Shown here: positions 37,115 to 45,050 of the stretch, one piece after another
How positions within the stretch are numbered: the stretch's first letter is position 1
Layout of the letters: each line of letters begins with the position of its first letter
Assembly: GCA_030430565.1 (NCBI GenBank)
Contig: JAUIKS010000013.1
Location: 236,068 to 300,067, forward strand
Origin: Polyangia bacterium
Lineage (GTDB): Bacteria; Myxococcota_A; Polyangia; Nannocystales; Nannocystaceae
DNA: 64,000 bases
Direction: 5' to 3'
Program-made: the position numbers and the translations under genes
The notes under the pieces: generated by a model
Database searches by the model: none
What the model was told of the DNA's origin: nothing
What the model saw: the letters and a program-made list of their open reading frames with translations, nothing else

Positions 37115-40100
37115 ATGGCGAAGAAGAAAGCCACGCGGGCAACGAAGAAGAAGCCGGCCACGCGGGCCGCGAAGAAGAAGCCAGCTACGCGGGCGAAGAA
37201 GAAGACGGCCGCGAAGAAGAAGCCGACCGCGAAGAAGAAGACTGTCGCGAAGAAGAAGACGGCCGCGAAGAAAGCGACGGCGAAGACCGTCCCGTGGTCA
37301 CGTCGTGAGGTCGAGGAGGTACGCGACCAACTCGGTGACGTGAGCGTGAACGACCTCAAGCGTCTCGACGCATTTCTCGGGTTGTTCGACTCGAACACCG
37401 AGCTGTCTGCCGAGCGGTCGCGCTGCGTCACGGCGGTGTTCCCGGATGATGACGCCACGAGCGGAGACAAGAGTTTTCGCGCGTTCACGTCGCGTTTCAA
37501 AAAGACCGCTGCATCGCTCGGTCTTGAGTTCAGGTCGCGGAAGCAACGGGGCGAGCGGACCGTCACGCTCGTCGGACCCGACCGCGCGGCCGAGCGGATC
37601 ACTCGGTTCTCTCGCGAAGTTAGCCAGCCGCCGGACGGGGGCCTCGATAACCCCGCGATTCCCTCGGACACCCACTTGGACGACCGGCGTCGGACGACGG
37701 TCTCGTTGACGATCGTGCACGCGCCGGCGGACGCGGCGTTGTGGCACGGGCTCTACGACGAACAGCTCGCGGTTCAGCTCAAAGCGTCACGAAAATTCGC
37801 GTTCGATCCCTGGGATCAGCGCAAGATATTGACCGGCGAGCAGACCGCGAAGGAGCTCGAGAGCGCGCTGCAGCGGGCTGATATGATCGTCGTGCTCCTG
37901 AGCCCGCAGCTTCTCGCAACGCCATCGCTCACCCGCGTGCTGTCGTCGGCGCTCGCGGCGGAGCGCCCCTGCGCGCTCGTCGAGCTTCGCAAGGTTGATG
38001 CCGAGCGCCAAGAGCTGCATGGCGCTGACAAACGTCAGCGTTTCACGCTCGGCGGGAAAGCCTGGAGCCAGTGCCGGAGCCGGGCTGACAAGGAAGCGTT
38101 TGTGGGGGGGCTCTACCGCGAACTCGAGGCACAAGCGGAGCGCTGGTTCTCGGGCGCCGTGGCGCGCCGGCGCCACTTCGAACACGGTGTCCGTAAACTC
38201 GCGCAGCTCGAAATCACGTGTGTTGAGGACAGCCACGCCCGCGAGGCCCGGCTCGACGCCACAAGCGTAGACGCGACGCCACGCAGCTCGACGCCCCAGA
38301 GCGCGCTGGAGATGTTGTGCACTTGGGCATGTAACCCCGACGCATCGCCCTATGCGTGTGTGCTCGGTGAGTTTGGCATGGGCAAGACGGTAACGCTCAT
38401 GCGTCTCACGCACGAGTTGCTCGATCGGCGCGAGGCGGGCGATACCTCAGCGCCAATTCCGATCTTCATCGACTTGCGGACGACGGTTGAGGCCATGGAG
38501 CGGGGCGACGGATCGATCGCCGTTCCCGAGCTCGAGCCCCTGCTCGCCGAGCTACTGCGGCGCGCGTGGAAGCATGACGGACCGCCTCCGACCGCGCGGC
38601 GGGTGATCGAGTTGGTGCGCAGCGAGGGCGCGTTGATCATCTTTGACGGCCTTGACGAGAAGCTCGTTCACCTCTCGACACCGCAGGGGCACACGCTGAT
38701 CCGGACGCTCTGGAGCATTCTCCCGCCACGCTCCCGCGGGAGGGAGGACAAGAAGCGCGGCAAGGTCGCGTTCTCGTGTCGCTCTCACTTCTTCCCCACG
38801 CTTCGGGCACAGAACACGGCCTTCACCGGAGGCGGACGCGACGATGTGCGCGCGAGCGACTACATGGCCCTGGTCATGCTCCCCTTCTCGCGCGAGCAGG
38901 TCGAGTCGTACCTGACAAAACAGCTCGGGGTCGCGCGCGTCGAGTCGGCGTTCGCGCTGATCGCCTCGGTGCACAACCTCTCGGATCTGGCTCCGAGACC
39001 ATATTTTCTCTCGCTGATACAGAGGCACATTCAGCAGCTTGAAGAGCTGCGCGCGCGCGGTGAGCCGGTGCGAGGTGTGACGCTCTACGATCTGTTGCTC
39101 GCCGAGTCGCTGGAGCGCGATGAGGGGAAGCACGTGCTCGACCACGACGACAAGCAGCGGTTGATGGAGGACGTCGCGGCCGCGCTGTGGTCCTCGGGCG
39201 CGCGCGAGTGGCCGTGGAGTCAGCTGCATCCATGGATCAAGCAGCGGATTCAGACCGACAAGACCATGCAGCACTACTTCATGGGGCGTCAGCGCACCGG
39301 GGAGGCCATGGAGCTGCTGGCCGAGGATTTTCGTACAGCGACGATGGTCTTGCGGCCTGACAGCAGCGCCGAGAACTTTCGTTTCGCCCACACCTCGTTA
39401 CAGGAGTACTTCCTGGCGCGGTATCTGTATCGTGCGCTGGCCGAGGGGCAGCCCGAGCGTTGGGCGATGCCGCTCCCGAGCGACGAGACGCTTGATTTCT
39501 TGGGGCAGCTGTTGACGGTGCGTACGGGCACCGAGCGCGACAGGTGGCAGCGGACGCTCGAGGGCCTACTTGAAAACCACGCTCCCCGAGCCACCCGAGC
39601 CGCGTTTCGCTACTGGATAATCGCCGTCGAGCGTGACCACCCAACGCCGTTGCCCGAACGCGTTGTGCTCGCCGGCGAGGACCTGGACGAGTGGACAATC
39701 GCGGGTCGCCGGGGCCGTCCGCTGATGTTGCGGAACGCCGATCTTCGGGATGTCAAACTCGCTCGAGCGCGGCTTCGTGACGTCGATCTCACCGGCGCAG
39801 ACCTCTCGGGGGTGCACGCGCTCTCGACCGAGTTCCTGCGGGTGAACGCGACGCGGGTGCAGCTCACTCGTGGGGAGTTCACCGCGTCCGTGTGGCGCGA
39901 CAGTCAGCTTGTTGACGTGAGCGTTGACCATTCGTCGTGGTGGGACGCCGCTCTGATCGGTAGCTCGACTTCTGGCGAGGGCCTTGACGCGCAATCCGTT
40001 GTCGATACACACCATCCCTCCCCCCCTGCGATCTCGCCTGCGCATTTTCTGGGCCACTCGTCTTTAGTGGAGGCGTGTGGGTTCAGCCCGAACGGGGCGC

Positions 40101-41347
40101 GTATCGTCTCCGCCTCGTTCGACGGCACCGTGCGGGTGTGGGACGCGGCGTCGGGCCGTGCGCTCCTCACCCTTGAGGGCCATACGGACTGGGTGAGGAG
40201 GTGCGGGTTCAGCCCGGACGGGGCGTGCATCGTCTCCGCCTCCGACGATGGTACCGTACGAGTCTGGGACGCGGCGTCAGGCCGCGCGCAACTTACCCTT
40301 AAAGGCCACGCGGGACGGGTGAGGGGGTGCGGGTTCAGCCCAGACGGGGCACGCATTGTCTCCGCCTCCGACGACGGCACCGTGCGGGTGTGGGACGCGG
40401 CGTCGGGTCGTCCGCAGCTCACTCTCGAGGGCCACACTGGTTGGGTGACGGGGTGCGGATTCAGCCCGGACGGGGCACGCATCGTCTCCGCCTCCGACGA
40501 TGGCACCGTGCGGTTGTGGGACGTGGCGTCGGGCCGTACGCTCCTCACACTCGAGGGTCATACAGGAGCGGTGACGGGGTGCGGGTTCAGCCCGGACGGG
40601 GCGCGCATCGTCTCCGCCTCCGACGATGGTACCGTGCGGCTGTGGGACGCGGCGTCGGGCCGTGCGCTCCTCATCCTCAAGGGCCACACGGCTTGGGTGA
40701 GGGGGTGCGGGTTCAGCCCGGACGGGGCGCGCATCGTCTCCGCCTCCGACGACCGCACCGTGCGGGTGTGGGACGCGGCGTCGGGCCGTGTGCTCCTCAC
40801 CCTCGAGGGCCATGTGGACTGGGTAAGGGGGTGCGGGTTCAGCCCGGACGGGACGCGCATCGCCTCCGCCTCCGACGACCGCACCGTACGGGTTTGGGAC
40901 GCGACGTCGGGGCGTGCGCTCCTCACACTCGAGGGCCACCAAGGAGAGGTGAGGGGGTGCGGGTTCAGCCCGGACGGGGCGCGCATCGTCTCCACCTCCA
41001 ACGACCGCACCGTGCGGGTGTGGGACGCGGCGTCGGGGCGTGCGCTCCTCACACTCGAGGGCCACGCGAATTGGGTGAGGGGGGGCGAGTTCAGCCCGGA
41101 CGGGGCGCGCATCGCTTCCGCCTCCGACGATGGCACCGTACGAGTCTGGGATTCACAAACAGGCGAACAGCTACGGATCCACTGGTGCGGACCGGAGCGA
41201 ACGGGCGCCACAATCGACGTGCGCACGAATCAGTTTCTCTGGGCCTCACCGGGCGCGTGGCGTCATCTGGCATGGCGCGCCTGGGATCCTGAGCGCAACA
41301 GCTATCGACTCTATCCCGCGGAGATCGTTGGCCGGCTACCGGACTGA
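37115..41347 (+). CDS. Pseudo-TIR / NACHT / pentapeptide / WD40 STAND protein with histone-like N-terminal tail
   Basis: A 1410-aa protein. Residues 1-58 are a Lys/Ala/Thr tail like histone H1 or AlgP (AKKK and ATRA units). About 60-190 is a small domain of unknown type. About 196-340 is TIR-like and aligns with the upstream TIR protein (LLSPQLLATPSLTRVL against LLVSPVFLSRPYIVEK), but the catalytic Glu is Leu276, so it should be inactive. The NACHT NTPase has Walker A GEFGMGKT (418-425) and Walker B IIFDGLDEK (Asp511). A helical arm follows (about 560-850), then a pentapeptide-like stretch (868-945; NADLRDVKLARARLRDVDLT) and nine WD40 blades (980-1357). STAND proteins oligomerise when their repeats bind a trigger; here the dead TIR could recruit the active TIR. 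Confidence 0.85.
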   Translation: MAKKKATRATKKKPATRAAKKKPATRAKKKTAAKKKPTAKKKTVAKKKTAAKKATAKTVPWSRREVEEVRDQLGDVSVNDLKRLDAFLGLFDSNTELSAERSRCVTAVFPDDDATSGDKSFRAFTSRFKKTAASLGLEFRSRKQRGERTVTLVGPDRAAERITRFSREVSQPPDGGLDNPAIPSDTHLDDRRRTTVSLTIVHAPADAALWHGLYDEQLAVQLKASRKFAFDPWDQRKILTGEQTAKELESALQRADMIVVLLSPQLLATPSLTRVLSSALAAERPCALVELRKVDAERQELHGADKRQRFTLGGKAWSQCRSRADKEAFVGGLYRELEAQAERWFSGAVARRRHFEHGVRKLAQLEITCVEDSHAREARLDATSVDATPRSSTPQSALEMLCTWACNPDASPYACVLGEFGMGKTVTLMRLTHELLDRREAGDTSAPIPIFIDLRTTVEAMERGDGSIAVPELEPLLAELLRRAWKHDGPPPTARRVIELVRSEGALIIFDGLDEKLVHLSTPQGHTLIRTLWSILPPRSRGREDKKRGKVAFSCRSHFFPTLRAQNTAFTGGGRDDVRASDYMALVMLPFSREQVESYLTKQLGVARVESAFALIASVHNLSDLAPRPYFLSLIQRHIQQLEELRARGEPVRGVTLYDLLLAESLERDEGKHVLDHDDKQRLMEDVAAALWSSGAREWPWSQLHPWIKQRIQTDKTMQHYFMGRQRTGEAMELLAEDFRTATMVLRPDSSAENFRFAHTSLQEYFLARYLYRALAEGQPERWAMPLPSDETLDFLGQLLTVRTGTERDRWQRTLEGLLENHAPRATRAAFRYWIIAVERDHPTPLPERVVLAGEDLDEWTIAGRRGRPLMLRNADLRDVKLARARLRDVDLTGADLSGVHALSTEFLRVNATRVQLTRGEFTASVWRDSQLVDVSVDHSSWWDAALIGSSTSGEGLDAQSVVDTHHPSPPAISPAHFLGHSSLVEACGFSPNGARIVSASFDGTVRVWDAASGRALLTLEGHTDWVRRCGFSPDGACIVSASDDGTVRVWDAASGRAQLTLKGHAGRVRGCGFSPDGARIVSASDDGTVRVWDAASGRPQLTLEGHTGWVTGCGFSPDGARIVSASDDGTVRLWDVASGRTLLTLEGHTGAVTGCGFSPDGARIVSASDDGTVRLWDAASGRALLILKGHTAWVRGCGFSPDGARIVSASDDRTVRVWDAASGRVLLTLEGHVDWVRGCGFSPDGTRIASASDDRTVRVWDATSGRALLTLEGHQGEVRGCGFSPDGARIVSTSNDRTVRVWDAASGRALLTLEGHANWVRGGEFSPDGARIASASDDGTVRVWDSQTGEQLRIHWCGPERTGATIDVRTNQFLWASPGAWRHLAWRAWDPERNSYRLYPAEIVGRLPD
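37118..37290 (+). repeat. Degenerate AAGAAGAAG/GCC repeat encoding Lys/Ala-rich tail
   Basis: Repeats of (AAG)2-3 separated by GCC-ACG-CGG or ACN-GCN codons encode KKKxATRA and AKKKxT units. The tract is similar to H1-like tails of bacterial nucleoid proteins and is prone to in-frame length change. Confidence 0.8.
40052..41185 (+). repeat. Nine tandem 126-bp repeats encoding near-identical WD40 blades
   Basis: The unit is 42 codons, from GGC-CAC through the WDAASGR motif to LTLEG. Units differ mainly in the three codons after the His (SSL, TDW, AGR, TGW, TGA, TAW, VDW, QGE, ANW) and at DG/DR. DNA identity between units is high, so recent amplification or gene conversion is likely. A cluster this alike is easily mis-assembled. 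Confidence 0.95.
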
Positions 41348-41438
41348 GTGCAGCGCTGTGTTCACCCCCGCCGTCTGGAGGGGAGGTACGCTTGCCGCCG
41401 CCGAATTCACTCGCTACCGTCGCCCTCGGAGCAACGGA

Positions 41439-42560
41439 ATGCCCCGGCGCACGGTCCTACTCGCCGCGCTCACGATGAGCGCCTGCTCGGCCAACTCAAC
41501 CGAGAGCGAAGCCGCGACGTCGGGAATCACAACGATCGTCGACGCGAGCGGAGACGCGGAGTCAACCGGGCTCTCGGTGAACACCGTGACCTCCGCGACT
41601 CCGTCGCCCACCACCAGCACGAATTCGTCGACCAGCGTCGCAACGGCGACGACCGACGACGTGTTCACCACCGGGACCCCGCCAGACTTCGACACCGGCG
41701 GCGTTGGCTGCGGCGGAAAAATCGATCTCCTGTTCGTTATCGATCGTGGCGCGACGATGTGGAACCAGCAGCCGGCGCTCGCCGCCAGCCTTCCCAAGTT
41801 CTTGCAGACGATCGAGGCGATGTTCGACGACTTCGACCTCCACATCATGGTCGTTCACGCGGATCCGCTGCCGTGGGGGATGCAGGAGTGCGATGAGATC
41901 TGCGCGGACAATGAAGGCCAGGGATGCGCGCCCGACGGACCAGCAGATTATCCGTGCTGGGCCTTCACTGACGACGAGATAGGCGAGTGCGACAGTACCT
42001 TCGGCGCCGGTGTGACCTTCCCAGCGGGGTTTGGCGCGTCGAACGAGCGTTGCGAGCTGACAGGGGGGGGCCGCTACATCACCGACCAGGACAGTGACCT
42101 CGCTTCAGCATTCACCTGCATCACGAGCGTAGGCACGGTCAATACTTTCAAGGCGGTCGCCGGATACGCGCTTCAATATATTTTCGCGGCCGAGCAACTC
42201 GAACCAGGAGGCTGCAACGCCGGGTTCGTTCGTGACGACGCGTTGCTCGTGATCGTGGCGATCACAGACTCCGACGGCTGGGGCACGCCCGGAACGCCCG
42301 AGGAGTGGACGGCGCCTGTCTTCGCCGCGAAGGGCGGTGACGAGAACGCGGTCGTCTACCTGGGTCTCACGCCTGATCAGGCTTGGGCCGACGAGCCGCT
42401 CTGCGGTGGTCCGTACGATGGCTTTCCTCCCCATGACGAGCTGTTCACGCTCTTCCCGAACGCGGTGCGCGCGAGCGTCTGCGAAGCCGACTTCTCGCCG
42501 TTCTTCGACGAAGCGGCGGCGTTGGTAGAGACGGTCTGCGAGACATTTATCCCGCAGTAA
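41439..42560 (+). CDS. Lipoprotein with degenerate vWA-like domain
   Basis: A 373-aa predicted lipoprotein: lipobox MSAC (Cys16), a Thr/Ser linker (17-90), and a vWA-like domain starting GKIDLLFVIDRGATMWNQQ. In active vWA folds this reads VIDNSGSM; here the DxSxS metal motif is DRGAT, so the MIDAS is at least partly lost. Ten or more cysteines in the middle (for example ECDEICADNEGQGC) suggest a disulphide-rich insert. It resembles vWA lipoproteins common in myxobacteria. Start ATG 41439 has GGAG 7 nt upstream, and TACCGT at 41415-41420 may be the -10. It follows the NACHT gene by 91 nt but looks like resident surface-protein content rather than defence cargo. Confidence 0.75.
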   Translation: MPRRTVLLAALTMSACSANSTESEAATSGITTIVDASGDAESTGLSVNTVTSATPSPTTSTNSSTSVATATTDDVFTTGTPPDFDTGGVGCGGKIDLLFVIDRGATMWNQQPALAASLPKFLQTIEAMFDDFDLHIMVVHADPLPWGMQECDEICADNEGQGCAPDGPADYPCWAFTDDEIGECDSTFGAGVTFPAGFGASNERCELTGGGRYITDQDSDLASAFTCITSVGTVNTFKAVAGYALQYIFAAEQLEPGGCNAGFVRDDALLVIVAITDSDGWGTPGTPEEWTAPVFAAKGGDENAVVYLGLTPDQAWADEPLCGGPYDGFPPHDELFTLFPNAVRASVCEADFSPFFDEAAALVETVCETFIPQ

Positions 42561-42569
42561 CGAGCGGTC

Positions 42570-44177
42570 TCACGGGTTTCGTTTTCCGGCGACCACCCGG
42601 TGGCCACCGTCAATAGCGAGGGTCCCGGTGAAGTAGACATAGCCGTACTGGTCGATTGCGAGCGCGCTCGCCGACGTGTCGCCGCCCGCGAAGTTCTGAT
42701 AGCTGGCCGTCCAGACGTTGTTCCCGTCAGGGTCCAACGACATCAGCTCGATCACGTCAGGACCGCCCATCTTCGTCCCGACTACCACGAGTCGATCATT
42801 GGGATCGCGCGCGATGCCGGTCAGCATTTTTCCACCAGCGCCGCCGTCGTCAAACGTCCAGAGAGTCGAGAAGGAATTCTGGTCGTTATCCCTCTTCAAG
42901 AGGCGAGCCTCGGGTACGTAGGGTCCGGCGAACTCCCGCCAACCGGCGACAGCGAGATCGCTACCGAGTCCCGTGACCCCAAGGATCGAACTCGTGGATT
43001 CGTCGCTAGCGCGGTCAGTCCAGCGTAGCGAGAGCGTCGACTCCGAGTACTCGAGAACCGTCATACGTTGGCGAGGACCGTAATCTTCGACCGCGAGAGT
43101 TGCGCTTCCTCCTACGAACACGCGGCCAGCGGAATCCGTGACGACCGAGCTCGCGTAGTCGTTCGGAATCAGGGTCTCGTCTGAGTCCCACGTCGCCCAG
43201 GTCGGCATCGCGTTCGCGGGCAGGTGCCACACAAACACATCGGTGTGTTCGCCCTCGATCGTCAGGTTGCCGGCGACGTAGATACCACCGTCCGCCGTGA
43301 CCGCGACCGTCGTGGCCTCCGAGTTGTCGAGCCAGACCTGCGGGTCATCCCAGGCAGGCGTCCCGTCCGCGTTGAGCATGTGGACCCACGCGCGGCTGAT
43401 CGAGTTTTTGGTGATCGACCCGGTGACCGCGATGTGACCGTCCGCGGTGATCTCGAGATCGCTGACCACGACGTTCTCGGACGTCTTGTACGTCCACTCG
43501 ACATCTCCGCTATCACCCGAGTAGCGCCGCACAAACGAGTAGCCCATGCCGGCGTTGAGATCGCGGCCCGCGACGATGACCCCGTCGTCGACGGCAGCAG
43601 CCGCGAGCCCAAGCTTGAAGTAGGGCTCATCGTCATCCTGCCCCTCATTGACCCAGATCGGGCTCCCCGCGGGCGGTAGATCGGCCTCGACCACGGTGGT
43701 CGCTTCATCCCAGCGCCCCTCGTCGTCCACGACGATGGCGTGCAGATCGTGCGTGCCCTCGAAGTCGGCCTCAGACGTGATGGCGAAGGTCCACGGTTCA
43801 CCGGGTGCGAGGTCGACGAGATGCTCAGTCGCGCCGTTGTATTCATCGAACAGCATGACCTCGACGACATCGGGCGTGTGCTCGATGTTGATCGTCACCG
43901 GGCCGGCCTCGGGGACCTCGGCGGGCGACGCATTGAAGCTCAAGATCTGTGGGCCGTCGGGGGCCGCGTCCTCGCCGGGAAGGTCGTCGTCGGCAGCCGC
44001 TGCGCTCGTGACCGTGTTGAAGGGTCCAAGCCCGCTCGTGGAACCAGCGTTGTCGACGTCTTCCGAGTTCGTTGAGCTGCTCTCGGATGCCTCCAAGTAG
44101 TATTGCTCGGCCGCGGCCAGGTCGAAGTTACACGCGGCGAGACACAGGAGCCCAGCAAGAATGGTTGTTCGAGGCAT
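42570..44177 (-). CDS. Lipoprotein with beta-propeller-like repeats
   Basis: A 535-aa predicted lipoprotein: lipobox LAAC (Cys16), an acidic Ser/Asp linker, an Ig-like segment (about 75-165; ILSFNASPAEVPEAGPVTI), then repeating strand units (about 170-530). Typical units are SDLEITADGHIAVTGSITKN, TVAVTADGGIYVAGNLTIEG and SALAIDQYGYVYFTGTLAID. The pattern (a, D-x-x-G, v-x-G) is that of SBBP/PQQ-like beta-propellers, here about six or seven blades. The same pattern occurs in the large lipoproteins at 51.6-59.4 kb. It ends 10 nt from the convergent vWA gene. The upstream genes on this strand are a TPR/TM protein and a kinase, 16 nt and further away. Confidence 0.72.
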   Translation of the reverse strand: MPRTTILAGLLCLAACNFDLAAAEQYYLEASESSSTNSEDVDNAGSTSGLGPFNTVTSAAAADDDLPGEDAAPDGPQILSFNASPAEVPEAGPVTINIEHTPDVVEVMLFDEYNGATEHLVDLAPGEPWTFAITSEADFEGTHDLHAIVVDDEGRWDEATTVVEADLPPAGSPIWVNEGQDDDEPYFKLGLAAAAVDDGVIVAGRDLNAGMGYSFVRRYSGDSGDVEWTYKTSENVVVSDLEITADGHIAVTGSITKNSISRAWVHMLNADGTPAWDDPQVWLDNSEATTVAVTADGGIYVAGNLTIEGEHTDVFVWHLPANAMPTWATWDSDETLIPNDYASSVVTDSAGRVFVGGSATLAVEDYGPRQRMTVLEYSESTLSLRWTDRASDESTSSILGVTGLGSDLAVAGWREFAGPYVPEARLLKRDNDQNSFSTLWTFDDGGAGGKMLTGIARDPNDRLVVVGTKMGGPDVIELMSLDPDGNNVWTASYQNFAGGDTSASALAIDQYGYVYFTGTLAIDGGHRVVAGKRNP

Positions 44178-44192
44178 GCGTACTTCCAGTCC

Positions 44193-45050
44193 TTAGAAGC
44201 GAGCCGTGAGTGAAAGACCGTGGAACGCGCGCGAGAAAGTCGGGGTCACGTTGATGTCGCGTGAGCGCTTGCGGTGGCCGGCGATGAGCAAGGCGGCGCC
44301 GGTGAGCAACGTGGCGGCTCCCAGCGTTCCTGTCGCGATCGCCAATGGCTTTAGGTAGGCGTCGGAGTCCCCCAGGCGCTCAACCTCGTCGTTGCGGGCA
44401 GGCGTCTTCTCCGCACCCAGGTTGACCGCGTCTCCGTGGTCGATGATCGAGTCGTATTTTTGATCCCAAACGATGAGCGTGGCGGTCATCCCGGCGAGGG
44501 ACGCTGCGCCGATCGAAACGAGCGTCGCGCCGGCGATCGTGAGCCCGCGCCCTCGGGGGGTGCTTTGACGATCCGCGATCGTCGTTGGAGTCACAGACAA
44601 CAGCGTAGGCCGAGGAGGATCCGATGGTGGCTCACTCGAGATCGGTGGAGGCACGTCTTCCGCTGTCGGCCGCGGTTGCTCCACGAGATCCGAGGGCGCG
44701 AAACAGCTCGCGCGCCATGACGGCCCCTCGAGCGATTCGAGGCGTTCTTCGATCACCGGCTTCAGCGCGAGGACGTCGCCGCGACCGTGCTCGACGAGAC
44801 TCGCGTAGGCGCGGCACAGAGACTCCACGCTGCCGGTCTCGTCGACGGCGATGTCTGCGTAGCCGAGCGCGGCCTGCAGCGCGTCTTGTCGCAGCTGGTC
44901 TTCCGTCTCATCCTTGTCAGCGACTTCGAGGCACAGCTCAGCCGCGCGTTCGTACTCGTGCGCCTGCGCGGCCCTATCCGCCGCCACGAGTATGTCTGCG
45001 GGCTCCCCAGGTGGGGAGAGCATCAGCGCGAGGGTGAGTTGCGGAAGCAT
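44193..45050 (-). CDS. Membrane protein with TPR-like N-terminus, two TM segments and OMP-like C-terminal strand
   Basis: A 285-aa protein of unknown function. An N-terminal helical region (about 20-110; AAQAHEYERAAELCLEVAD) resembles a TPR pair and may follow a short signal segment. A Pro-rich linker leads to two hydrophobic segments (about 170-195, ITIAGATLVSIGAASLAG-like; and 238-262) flanking a charged loop. The end is a strand closing in Phe (FHGLSLTARF). The gene at 59432-60322 encodes the same layout and also sits beside a kinase. The kinase stop overlaps the start here (TGATG), so the two are translationally coupled. Confidence 0.7.
   Translation of the reverse strand: MLPQLTLALMLSPPGEPADILVAADRAAQAHEYERAAELCLEVADKDETEDQLRQDALQAALGYADIAVDETGSVESLCRAYASLVEHGRGDVLALKPVIEERLESLEGPSWRASCFAPSDLVEQPRPTAEDVPPPISSEPPSDPPRPTLLSVTPTTIADRQSTPRGRGLTIAGATLVSIGAASLAGMTATLIVWDQKYDSIIDHGDAVNLGAEKTPARNDEVERLGDSDAYLKPLAIATGTLGAATLLTGAALLIAGHRKRSRDINVTPTFSRAFHGLSLTARF

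Larger units (their letters stand above)
35306..41347. mobile_element. Probable integrated island: tyrosine recombinase plus TIR/NACHT defence cargo
   Basis: The left edge is set by the truncated monooxygenase-like gene and an AT-rich stretch. Inside are a recombinase transcribed outward and two divergent cargo genes of lower apparent GC. The right edge is uncertain: I found neither the missing half of the truncated gene nor a matching direct repeat in the window, so the true end may be beyond 41.4 kb or lost. The stated end is simply the end of the TIR/NACHT cargo. Confidence 0.45.

Noticed and set aside
40052..41185. CRISPR-like array of regular repeats
   Set aside because: The period is 126 bp with no spacers, and each unit translates to a WD40 blade in one open frame.
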